Of a DNA stretch of 64,000 bases, positions 1-7,037 are shown piece after piece. Source of the DNA: Chitinophaga ginsengisegetis (GTDB taxonomy: Bacteria; Bacteroidota; Bacteroidia; Chitinophagales; Chitinophagaceae); the NCBI RefSeq assembly GCF_900168065.1, contig NZ_FUZZ01000001.1:2724623-2788622 (forward strand), written 5' to 3'. The notes under the pieces were generated by a model. It saw only the letters and a list, made by a program, of their open reading frames with translations. It was not told the origin of the DNA and searched no databases. The position numbers were made by a program, and so were the translations under genes. Each line of letters opens with the position of its first letter. Within the stretch, counting starts at the first letter, position 1.

Positions 1-1003
1 TCATGCCTAAAATTTCCCCGGCTACAAACAGGTGTCGCAGGTAAGCCTTTGAATAGGTGTTGGTAGCAAAGCAGGGGCTGTTGGCATCAACAGGACTGAA
101 GTCGGTTGCCCATTTTTTGTTCCGGATGTTAATAACGCCGTTCCAGGTGAATAACATGCCGTTACGGCCGTTGCGGGTAGGCATTACACAGTCGAACATA
201 TCGATACCGAGGCCGATGTTCTCCAGGATATTCCACGGGGTACCCACGCCCATCAGGTAACGGGGTTTATCAGTGGGCAGTGATTCACATACCAGTCCGC
301 ACATTTCGTACATTTCATTTTCCGGTTCTCCAACGCTGAGGCCACCGATGGCATTACCGGCGCAGTTGCGGGAGGCAATGTATTCAGCGGAAGCTTTGCG
401 GAGATCCTTATAGGTGCTGCCCTGTACAATCGGGAACAGGGTTTGTTCGTGACCGTAGGCAGGCTGGGTATCATTGAGACGCGTGATGCAGCGGTCGAGC
501 CAGCGGTGGGTAAGTTCCATCGACTTGCGTGCATAGCGGTATTCCGACGGATAGGGCGGGCATTCATCAAAGGCCATAATAATATCGGCCCCGATGGTGC
601 GCTGAATATCCATTACATTTTCGGGAGTGAAGAGGTGGCGGGAGCCATCGATGTGCGACTGGAAAACTACGCCTTCTTCCTTGATCTTGCGGTTGGCCGC
701 CAGGGAAAACACCTGGTATCCACCGCTATCGGTGAGGATGGGGCGGTCCCACCCGTTAAATTTATGCAGGCCACCGGCGAGCGACAATACTTCCAGTCCG
801 GGTCTTAAATAGAGGTGATAGGTATTGCCAAGAATGATCTGCGCCTGTACATCTGCACGCAGCTGTTCCTGTGTAACCGCTTTTACGCTGCCAACAGTGC
901 CTACCGGCATAAAAATGGGCGTTTCTATTTCCCCGTGAGCCGTGGTGATTTTCCCGGCCCTGGCATTGCTGCCGCTATCTGTAGTTATCAGTTCAAAATT
1001 CAC
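1..1003 (-). CDS. tgt: Queuine tRNA-ribosyltransferase (TGT), 3' end missing
   Basis: Exchanges guanine 34 of tRNAs with GUN anticodons for a 7-deazaguanine precursor, the tRNA-insertion step of queuosine synthesis in the cytoplasm. The frame is open from a GTG at 1003 to the left edge: 334 codons of a family of about 375 residues, so roughly the last 40 residues, including the zinc-binding end, lie outside. Visible family signatures are PIFMPVGT, the aspartate in LTDSGGYQVFSL, the IVQG and AIGGLSVGE segments, the nucleophile region FDCVMPTRNGRNG and YLRHLFVAGEILG. No ATG stands near the homologous N-terminus, so GTG is preferred; the peptide beginning (V/M)NFELITTDS fits family N-termini. 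A TAnnTTTG box lies just upstream. queE, queD and folE elsewhere in the window supply the earlier pathway steps. Confidence 0.95.
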   Translation of the reverse strand, partial: MNFELITTDSGSNARAGKITTAHGEIETPIFMPVGTVGSVKAVTQEQLRADVQAQIILGNTYHLYLRPGLEVLSLAGGLHKFNGWDRPILTDSGGYQVFSLAANRKIKEEGVVFQSHIDGSRHLFTPENVMDIQRTIGADIIMAFDECPPYPSEYRYARKSMELTHRWLDRCITRLNDTQPAYGHEQTLFPIVQGSTYKDLRKASAEYIASRNCAGNAIGGLSVGEPENEMYEMCGLVCESLPTDKPRYLMGVGTPWNILENIGLGIDMFDCVMPTRNGRNGMLFTWNGVINIRNKKWATDFSPVDANSPCFATNTYSKAYLRHLFVAGEILGM

Positions 1004-1022
1004 TCGTCGATATTTCAGGCCG

Positions 1023-1030
1023 CAAAGATA
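1023..1030 (-). promoter_or_regulatory. Promoter -7 box for tgt
   Basis: TATCTTTG on the minus strand matches the Bacteroidota consensus TAnnTTTG, 19 bases before the GTG start of tgt. No convincing -33 TTTG is visible. Confidence 0.55.
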
Positions 1031-1139
1031 TTGAAATGAAGTGAAGATCAGAGCGGAAGGGGAAGCTGGTGGATTTTGCCCACAGAGGGGATCCCTCCAA
1101 TGTTCATAATTAATTCTTTTACAGATAATAAAAATATTA

Positions 1140-1147
1140 TATTTTTG
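1140..1147 (+). promoter_or_regulatory. Promoter -7 box for the glycosyltransferase
   Basis: TATTTTTG matches TAnnTTTG and ends 8 bases before the ATG at 1156, which implies a very short leader. A T-run about 20 bases upstream could serve as a weak -33 element. Confidence 0.55.
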
Positions 1148-1155
1148 CGGGCATT

Positions 1156-2292
1156 ATGCTAGACCATCTGGGTGAAATTGCCTTATACTCTTTTGCTGCC
1201 ATCGCCGGGATACAGATCATTTATTTTCTTTTTGTGTTTTCCCGCGTGGCTTTTTACAGACGTAAATTTGACCTGGACCATGCACCGGACGGGCCTTTTT
1301 CGGTAATCATCTGTGCCAAGGATGAAGAGCTGAACCTGCAGAAGAATCTGCCGGGCGTGTTGCAGCAGCGTTATCACCAGCACATGAAACCGGAGTACGA
1401 GGTAATTGTGGTAAATGATAACTCTGAAGACGACACCAAATACTACCTGCGCTCTATTGAACCAGGTTATCCACATTACCGGCATATAGAGATCAAGCAG
1501 GCGGCCAAGTTCATTCCCGGCAAAAAATACCCGCTTTCCATAGGTTTGAAAGGCGCCCAGTTTGAAAAGGTATTGCTTACAGATGCCGATTGCAAACCAG
1601 GCAGCACCTACTGGCTTTCCCTGATGAGCCAGGGTTTTACAGATCAGAAAGAAATAGTGCTGGGATACGGCGCTTACCATAAAAAACCGGGGTTCCTGAA
1701 TAAGATCATCCGGTACGAAACCTTTTTCAGCGCGCTGCAGCATCTTTCCTTTGCCATGAGCGGTATGCCGTATATGGGTGTGGGCCGCAACCTGGCCTAT
1801 AAGAGAGAGCTGTTCTTTAAACACAAGGGTTTTACAAGCCACCAGCATCTTGCCTCCGGCGACGATGATTTGTTTGTGAACACAGCTGCCAACCGCAAAA
1901 ATGTGGGGGTGGTGATCGACAAACAGGCTTTCACCTACTCCGAGCCAAAGATGAGCTGGAGAAGCTGGTTCCAGCAAAAAACCCGGCATATGTCTACCGG
2001 TAAGCATTACCGTTTCGGTCATAAGTTTGTGCTGGGGTTATTTTCGCTGACGCATTTCCTTTTTTACCCCGCCTTTATTTTCGCTTTATTTTTCCCGCCT
2101 CCCATCCTGTGGTATGTGCTGGGAATTTTTGGCGGTAAAGTGCTGATACAGTCCATTATTACTTATGCGGCCATGCGCAGGCTGGATGAAAGCGACCTGT
2201 TTAAGTTCAGCTGGCTGATGGACATCTTCATGGTATTATATTATATCATTTTTACACCGGCCTTGCTTTTCAAGGCAAAAAATAAATGGTAA
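1156..2292 (+). CDS. Membrane-bound family 2 glycosyltransferase
   Basis: A 378-residue GT-A glycosyltransferase anchored in the inner membrane, acting on its cytoplasmic face. One hydrophobic segment lies at about residues 7-29; the catalytic domain follows with FSVIICAKDE, the nucleotide-binding VVNDNSEDD, a DAD metal-binding triad (LLTDADC), an acidic SGDDDLF motif and a QQKTRH motif like the QxxRW of processive enzymes. Two or three hydrophobic segments close the protein. This layout is typical of enzymes making cell-surface glycans or glycolipids, but the donor and acceptor cannot be read from the sequence. It stands as a single gene with its own promoter, before rsmG. Confidence 0.85.
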   Translation: MLDHLGEIALYSFAAIAGIQIIYFLFVFSRVAFYRRKFDLDHAPDGPFSVIICAKDEELNLQKNLPGVLQQRYHQHMKPEYEVIVVNDNSEDDTKYYLRSIEPGYPHYRHIEIKQAAKFIPGKKYPLSIGLKGAQFEKVLLTDADCKPGSTYWLSLMSQGFTDQKEIVLGYGAYHKKPGFLNKIIRYETFFSALQHLSFAMSGMPYMGVGRNLAYKRELFFKHKGFTSHQHLASGDDDLFVNTAANRKNVGVVIDKQAFTYSEPKMSWRSWFQQKTRHMSTGKHYRFGHKFVLGLFSLTHFLFYPAFIFALFFPPPILWYVLGIFGGKVLIQSIITYAAMRRLDESDLFKFSWLMDIFMVLYYIIFTPALLFKAKNKW

Positions 2293-2334
2293 TAAGCAGC
2301 AGGCAAATAGCTTTCTGCTTATTTGCTTTTGCTT

Positions 2335-2342
2335 TACTTTTG
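2335..2342 (+). promoter_or_regulatory. Promoter -7 box for rsmG
   Basis: TACTTTTG matches TAnnTTTG and ends only 4 bases before the ATG at 2347; TTTC about 19 bases upstream could be the -33 element. The placement implies a leaderless or nearly leaderless transcript and argues against the in-frame TTG at 2323 as the start. Confidence 0.6.
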
Positions 2343-2346
2343 CCGC

Positions 2347-2976
2347 ATGGAAGTTATTTTAAAGTATTTCAGCGACTTTACACCGGAACAGCTGTCGCAG
2401 TTTGAGGCACTGCAGGGATTATACCAGGAATGGAACGAAAAGATCAATGTGATATCCCGTAAAGATATAGATGCCTTATATGAAAAACACGTATTACATT
2501 CTCTCAGCATAGCCGCTATAGCGGATTTCCAGCCAGGCACCCAAATCCTGGACCTGGGCACCGGCGGCGGATTTCCGGGTATTCCCCTGGCAATCTTCTT
2601 CCCGGAAGTACAATTTCACCTGGTAGATTCTATTGGTAAAAAGATCAAGGTAGTGGAAGGCGTTGCAGAAGCGCTGCAGCTAAAAAACGTTACCGCGGCA
2701 CATAGCCGGGTGGAAGACATTAAGAACAGGAAGTTTGATATCGTGGTTTCCCGCGCGGTGGCTCCTTTGGGCGACCTTTGGCGCTGGAGCAAGCATGTAT
2801 TAAAGAAGTCCACCGTACCGGGCAAGCAGTTTGAGAAGGGGCTGATTTGCCTGAAGGGCGGGGATCTGGCCCAGGAAATTTCCGACAGCGGCTTAAAGCC
2901 ACGCCTGGTAAAGGTGTATGATATTTTCCCGGAAGAAAGTTTTAAGGAGAAATTTGTGGTATTGGCTAAGAGCTAA
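2347..2976 (+). CDS. rsmG: 16S rRNA (guanine527-N7)-methyltransferase RsmG
   Basis: SAM-dependent methyltransferase that modifies G527 in the 530 loop of 16S rRNA. The 209-residue protein has the family pattern: the substrate-side segment EWNEKINVISRKD, then KHVLHSL, the SAM-binding loop LDLGTGGGFPG at about residues 60-70, and VVSRAVAPL. The ATG at 2347 is chosen because a promoter box overlaps the alternative TTG at 2323 and because family proteins begin near MEVILKYF. Its last 11 bases overlap the convergent CDF exporter gene. Confidence 0.95.
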   Translation: MEVILKYFSDFTPEQLSQFEALQGLYQEWNEKINVISRKDIDALYEKHVLHSLSIAAIADFQPGTQILDLGTGGGFPGIPLAIFFPEVQFHLVDSIGKKIKVVEGVAEALQLKNVTAAHSRVEDIKNRKFDIVVSRAVAPLGDLWRWSKHVLKKSTVPGKQFEKGLICLKGGDLAQEISDSGLKPRLVKVYDIFPEESFKEKFVVLAKS

Positions 2977-3850
2977 ACCCGGTTTCCAGTGTAGTGTGGC
3001 GGATGCCCAGGTGTTCCAGTTCATGGCGCAGCTCTTTCTTCAAAGCTTCTGTGCCGGCAGCATCCAGCTGCGGATCTATGGTTACCTGGGCCGTTAAAGC
3101 GTTTTCGGTAGTGCTGAGCGCCCACACATGAATATGATAAATATCTTTTACCCCTTTCACGGCCAGGGCCTTTTTCCTGATTTCCTGTAAGTCGATATCC
3201 TTTGGGACGCCATCCATCGACAGGCGCAGGCTGTCGCGCAGCAGCCCCCAGGTGCCCATTACAATTACTACCATTACTATTATACTCAACAGGGGATCCA
3301 GCCAGTACCATTTTGTGTAAATGATCATGATACCCGCAACCACGGTTGCCATTGATACCAGGGCATCGGCGGCCAGGTGGAGGTAGGCTCCTTTTATATT
3401 CAGATCCCTTTCTTTGTCTTTGAAAAACAGCCAGGCGGTAAAAGCGTTAATAAAGATACCGATGCCGGCTACAACGGCAATGGGCGTTCCAGGTACTTCG
3501 TAGGGCTGGCTGAAGCGGCGGATGGCCTCATACCCGATTACGCCTACCACAATGAGCAGCAGCATGGCGTTAAACAGGGAGATAAGTATTGTACTTTTGC
3601 GGTAGCCGTAGGTATAGCCGGGGTTGGACGTTATTTTAACCAGGCGGAACCCCAGCAGTGAGAGGGCCAGGCTGGCCACATCGCTGAGATTATGCCCGGC
3701 ATCGGCCATGAGGGCCAGGGAATGGGTGAGGAAACCCGCTATAAACTCCGCCGCCACAAAGGCCAGATTGAGGGAAATACCCCATATAAAAGCCCTGTTA
3801 ACCTGGGCGTTATTGAGTGCAGGAGTATGGGCGTGGGCGTGATCATGCAT
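2966..3850 (-). CDS. CDF-family zinc/cation efflux transporter
   Basis: Proton-coupled exporter of divalent metal from the cytoplasm, similar to CzcD and ZitB; 294 residues with about six membrane segments and a cytoplasmic C-terminal domain. The metal sites are visible: HNLSD (H-x3-D) in ADAGHNLSDVAS on TM2 and HLAAD (H-x3-D) on TM5, the HD-HD arrangement usual for zinc. The N-terminus is histidine-rich (MHDHAHAHT). The ATG at 3850 is preferred to a TTG two codons upstream. It overlaps rsmG tail to tail by 11 bases and is divergent from the ECF sigma trio, a neighbourhood that suggests metal stress; the exact metal is an inference. Confidence 0.9.
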   Translation of the reverse strand: MHDHAHAHTPALNNAQVNRAFIWGISLNLAFVAAEFIAGFLTHSLALMADAGHNLSDVASLALSLLGFRLVKITSNPGYTYGYRKSTILISLFNAMLLLIVVGVIGYEAIRRFSQPYEVPGTPIAVVAGIGIFINAFTAWLFFKDKERDLNIKGAYLHLAADALVSMATVVAGIMIIYTKWYWLDPLLSIIVMVVIVMGTWGLLRDSLRLSMDGVPKDIDLQEIRKKALAVKGVKDIYHIHVWALSTTENALTAQVTIDPQLDAAGTEALKKELRHELEHLGIRHTTLETGFSS

Positions 3851-3939
3851 AAACAACAGATTTCCTGGTACGTAATTTAAGAAGATTTTTTTTCGTCCAT
3901 ATAAAATATCCGGTTCGCTGCTTCGTCATCCTTATTAAG

Positions 3940-4527
3940 ATGAAACAGCTGGTCCTTACAAATAGCATTATGGCCATAGAGCAAAACGAACGCATACAGG
4001 CAACCGTGAAGCAGGAACGCAAGCGATTGCTGCATTTTATCCGGCAACGGGTAAATAATGCGTCCGATGCAGAGGATATTTTACAGGATGTTTTCTATCA
4101 GTTTACCGAATACCTGCGCCTGGGAAGCCAGGTAGATTCTATCACCGGATGGCTTTTTGCCGTAACCCGGAACAAGATTACCGATTGGTTCCGTAAGAAG
4201 AAAGAAACTCCTTTTTCCGATTTCACGCGCGAGATAGAAGGCGAAGAAGTGTTATTTCTCCCCGAACTACTTTCCGACAAAAACATGGAGGCAGACACCC
4301 CGATGGCGAAAAAGATTATGTCGGAAGCCATTATGGAGGCCATTGATGAGTTACCGGCCGAACAGCGGCAGGTATTTCTGCAGCACGAACTGGAGGGGAA
4401 ATCCTTTAAGGAAATGAGTGAAGAAACCGGCATCGGGGTAAATACCCTTTTATCACGCAAACGTTATGCAGTACTGTTCCTGCGGGAACGCCTGGCAGAA
4501 CTGTACAACGAATTACTTAACGACTGA
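3940..4527 (+). CDS. ECF-type RNA polymerase sigma factor
   Basis: 195-residue group 4 sigma factor expected to direct RNA polymerase to a small stress regulon. Region 2 (ASDAEDILQDVFYQFTEYL, with the ITGWLFAVTRNKITDWFRKK promoter-melting part) and region 4 (LPAEQRQVFLQHELEGKSF, then EETGIGVNTLLSRKRYAV) are both present, separated by an acidic linker. An internal ATG at 3970 (MAIEQNE) is an alternative start. Only 15 bases separate it from the next membrane-protein gene, so the two are probably co-transcribed; in that position one expects a regulator of the sigma factor. No FecR or zinc-finger anti-sigma gene is adjacent. Confidence 0.88.
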   Translation: MKQLVLTNSIMAIEQNERIQATVKQERKRLLHFIRQRVNNASDAEDILQDVFYQFTEYLRLGSQVDSITGWLFAVTRNKITDWFRKKKETPFSDFTREIEGEEVLFLPELLSDKNMEADTPMAKKIMSEAIMEAIDELPAEQRQVFLQHELEGKSFKEMSEETGIGVNTLLSRKRYAVLFLRERLAELYNELLND

Positions 4528-4542
4528 TTTAATTATTAAGAT

Positions 4543-4944
4543 ATGAGAAACAATTTTGGCAGAAGAAGGGGGCCACAGGTCCTCAAGTTTATAATCATGG
4601 GAGTACTGTTCATTACAGTAGTAGGATTTGCGACCATGTTATTATGGAACTGCCTGATCCCTGAACTGTTCCACGGACCGGTGATCAATTTCTGGCAGGC
4701 ACTGGGCCTGATGTTACTGGGTAAGTTACTTTTTGGATGGCATAACCATCACGATAAATTTGGCCGCGGCCGGGAATGGAAAGCCCGCCTGAAAGACAGG
4801 ATGGCGAATATGACCCCGGAAGAACAGGATAAAATGAGAGAACATCTGCGCAATCGCTGCAGAACCGGCTTTGGTGCGTGGAAACGCGACGACTGGCACC
4901 GTGATCCTGAACAACCTAAAAACGAAGAAAAAGAATCACACTAA
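4543..4944 (+). CDS. Small membrane protein, possible regulator of the upstream sigma factor
   Basis: Not recognised as a named family. The 133-residue protein has a short arginine-rich N-terminus, a hydrophobic segment at about residues 14-36, a second weaker one at about 53-70, then a hydrophilic tail. That tail is rich in His, Arg and Trp, with HNHHDK, a helix of the type MTPEEQDKMREHL, and CRTGFGAWKRDDWHRD. Such MTPEE helices occur in periplasmic metal or stress sensors like Spy and CnrX, but the resemblance is short. Position directly after an ECF sigma gene (15-base gap) and 14 bases before an HMA-like gene suggests a membrane sensor or anti-sigma role; this is inference. Confidence 0.6.
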   Translation: MRNNFGRRRGPQVLKFIIMGVLFITVVGFATMLLWNCLIPELFHGPVINFWQALGLMLLGKLLFGWHNHHDKFGRGREWKARLKDRMANMTPEEQDKMREHLRNRCRTGFGAWKRDDWHRDPEQPKNEEKESH

Positions 4945-4958
4945 AAAACATTTGTGCG

Positions 4959-5168
4959 ATGATAGGAATATTCAAAACCAATATAGGCAGCCTGGAAGAG
5001 CGCCAGCAGATGATCCAGGCCATTGCTTCCAGCTTCCCCGTTGGGTCATGCCATGTAGACCTGGACGACTGCGATAAAGTATTACGCATTGCCGACTTAC
5101 AGGTGGAAGAGAATATTATTATAGAATTCGTTCAAAAACAAGGTTTTGAATGCGCTGTGCTGGAATAA
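4959..5168 (+). CDS. Small HMA-like ferredoxin-fold protein without CXXC
   Basis: 69 residues with the alternation expected of the beta-alpha-beta heavy-metal-associated fold: MIGIFKTNI (strand), EERQQMIQAIASSF (helix), GSCHVDLDDCDKVLRI (paired strands), a second helix and CAVLE. The CXXC metal loop of true HMA domains is absent; instead two cysteines stand near a histidine in SCHVDLDDC and a third lies near the C-terminus. It is the last gene of a tight trio with the ECF sigma factor and small membrane protein. A metal-related role is plausible from context but not shown. Confidence 0.65.
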   Translation: MIGIFKTNIGSLEERQQMIQAIASSFPVGSCHVDLDDCDKVLRIADLQVEENIIIEFVQKQGFECAVLE

Positions 5169-5191
5169 TCTGAGATTTTTCAGCAGCGGAT

Positions 5192-5313
5192 CAATATTCC
5201 CGGGCCATCTGGCGATTTTATTATACATAAATATATTTTATATGTAATAAGCTATTGGCCGGCTCGCAAATCTGGCGTAACTTCAAAGAGAATGCAGCGG
5301 CCCGGGTATATTG
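5192..5313. repeat. Spaced inverted repeat upstream of a DinB gene
   Basis: The 15 bases at 5192-5206 (around TTCCCGGGCC) and 5299-5313 (around GGCCCGGGTA) are complementary at 14 of 15 positions, 92 bases apart. The AT-rich interior can form a further imperfect stem around 5218-5252 (TTATTATACATAAA with TTTTATATGTAATAA). It lies between the HMA-like and DinB genes. It could be a structured leader, an old terminator or a binding site; no known riboswitch was recognised. Confidence 0.4.
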
Positions 5314-5363
5314 TTTACAAAGCCAGGTATAGTGTATTTGAAATCCTCTAAATTTTGTTTCCT

Positions 5364-5930
5364 ATGTACCTGAACCAGCACGAGATCAAATCTCTATTAA
5401 ATACCAGTTTCGACAACTTCGTGGATTTTGTGAATACGTTGCCGGATATACGATTTACCGCTTCCCCTTACGGTAAGTGGTCGGCCGGCCAGCAGCTGGA
5501 TCATCTCACCAAATCCATCAGACCCGTAAGCAGTGCCCTGGGATTTCCCAAAGTAACACTGCTCTATTTCGGCACCAGTGCCATACCATCCCGGTCGTAC
5601 AACCAATTGGTGGCCGACTATGAGCGGATCCTGGATGCCGGCGCAAAAGCTACCAGGGCCTATCAGCCCGGGGTGATCTATCCTGCGCAGCGACCGGCGC
5701 TGCTACAAGGTTTTCTTCTCCAGAAAAATAAATTAATCAACAAACTGGCCGGCTGGTCGGAAAGTGACCTGGACAGGTACCGCCTGCCACATCCCCTGCT
5801 CGGAAAGATTACCATCCGGGAGATGCTTTATTACATTGCACATCACAATGAACACCACCTGAGCAAATTAAAAGATCAGGAATTACAGGGCCATACCTGG
5901 CAGAACCAATTACAGCAGCTGATATTTTGA
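5364..5930 (+). CDS. DinB/YfiT-like four-helix metalloprotein
   Basis: 188-residue member of the DinB superfamily, which includes thiol-dependent transferases such as bacillithiol S-transferases. The probable metal ligands are intact: a histidine in AGQQLDHLTKS (residue 47) and the H-x3-H pair in AHHNEHHLSKL near the C-terminus. The ATG at 5364 is preferred to a TTG three codons upstream because the protein then begins MYLNQHEIKS. The gene reads towards the patatin-fold gene 36 bases downstream, so co-transcription is possible. The substrate cannot be inferred. Confidence 0.75.
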   Translation: MYLNQHEIKSLLNTSFDNFVDFVNTLPDIRFTASPYGKWSAGQQLDHLTKSIRPVSSALGFPKVTLLYFGTSAIPSRSYNQLVADYERILDAGAKATRAYQPGVIYPAQRPALLQGFLLQKNKLINKLAGWSESDLDRYRLPHPLLGKITIREMLYYIAHHNEHHLSKLKDQELQGHTWQNQLQQLIF

Positions 5931-5966
5931 TTTTTTAGTTAAATTGTTGCTACCTAAAAAATCCTC

Positions 5967-6968
5967 ATGGCTACAACTGCGTTAGTCATCAGCGGCGGCG
6001 GCTCCAGGGCAGCTTTTGCTGTTGGCGCTTTGAAGTATCTTTATTCCCAACAACCAGCTATTGAATTCGACTTTTTCTGCGGCACCGGCATCAGCTCATT
6101 AATTGCTCCCCTCGCAGCTTTGGGGGAAATAACATTGCTGGAAAAATTATTCACCAGCAACACCACCGCCGACCTGGTGAGCACCAATACCATGCTGCAA
6201 CGCTTCCCCCAAAACAACTCTCTTTACAACGCTACCGCCCTTACCCATAAAATTACCAACATCTTTACCGATGCCCGCTTCAGCGCACTGCAAAAGCTGA
6301 ATAAAGAAGTATTTGTGGCGGCACGTTGCCTGCAAACAAACCGCCTCACTTATTTTTCCCCGTCAGGCGCCGATATGGTGAAGAAGGATTATGATGTAAT
6401 ATCCCTTCTTGATAATTACACATTCCGTGAAGCCATGCAGGCATCCTGCAGCATGCCGGTGTTTATGCCACCGGTGGAAGTGGCGTCCCTCCCCGATCAT
6501 GTGCAGCAGTTCACCAATGCCGGCGGCGCTCACTATCACCCCGTTAAACTGGCCATTGAAAAAGGCGCCACTGAAATTTATGTCATCCTGCTCACACCTG
6601 AAACTCCCGGCGAAGATGATATCCTGTTCCAAAACCTGATCGATATCCTCGAAAAACAAGTGGATAATACCACCAATGAAATAGCCGCCACCGACGTGGA
6701 AATCACACAGCTCATCAACCAGTCGCTCACCTACCTGGATGCGGTAAAAGATAACCTGAAGAAAAAGGGAATCCCTGCTGCGGATATAGATCAGTGTTTT
6801 GATCTTCCCGCTATTAATCCCTTCCAGGGAAAAAGGGCGGTAAAGCTGCACATCATCCGTCCGAAAACAGCGCTGGATGCAGCTATGGGAGGACTGGAAT
6901 TTATACCGCAGATAATGAAAGAAATGATGGAAGAAGGAGAACAGCGGGCAGCTGCGGTGTTGCAATAG
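5967..6968 (+). CDS. Patatin-fold protein lacking catalytic Ser and Asp
   Basis: 333 residues with the patatin-like lipid acyl hydrolase layout: the oxyanion-hole loop SGGGSR (residues 9-14), the segment after the nucleophile elbow, REAMQASCSMPVFMPPV (about 154-170), and the region where the catalytic Asp sits. Patatins have G-x-S-x-G and D-G-G/A. Here the elbow reads GTGIS, with Gly41 where the Ser should be, and the second motif reads NAGGAHYHP, with Ala185 where the Asp should be. If this alignment is right the protein is not a Ser/Asp hydrolase and may bind lipid or act as a regulator. The C-terminal 130 residues look helical. No frameshift is seen and the reading frame is intact. Confidence 0.8.
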   Translation: MATTALVISGGGSRAAFAVGALKYLYSQQPAIEFDFFCGTGISSLIAPLAALGEITLLEKLFTSNTTADLVSTNTMLQRFPQNNSLYNATALTHKITNIFTDARFSALQKLNKEVFVAARCLQTNRLTYFSPSGADMVKKDYDVISLLDNYTFREAMQASCSMPVFMPPVEVASLPDHVQQFTNAGGAHYHPVKLAIEKGATEIYVILLTPETPGEDDILFQNLIDILEKQVDNTTNEIAATDVEITQLINQSLTYLDAVKDNLKKKGIPAADIDQCFDLPAINPFQGKRAVKLHIIRPKTALDAAMGGLEFIPQIMKEMMEEGEQRAAAVLQ

Positions 6969-6980
6969 CTGTAAAAAAAT

Positions 6981-7016
6981 ACCGGGATGCTGCTTTTGCA
7001 AACAACATCCCGGTAC
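6981..7016. terminator. Bidirectional terminator between convergent genes
   Basis: TACCGGGATG at 6981-6990 pairs with CATCCCGGTA at 7007-7016. Leftwards transcripts meet a run of seven T immediately after the stem, and rightwards transcripts a weaker T-rich stretch. It sits between the patatin-fold gene and the M1 peptidase gene. Confidence 0.75.
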
Positions 7017-7037
7017 GGATTTTATTTCCGGTGTATA

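Noticed and set aside
1183..2022. 279-codon open frame on the minus strand
   Set aside because: Fully antisense to the glycosyltransferase gene, which has clear motifs and a promoter; the antisense translation shows no recognisable domain.
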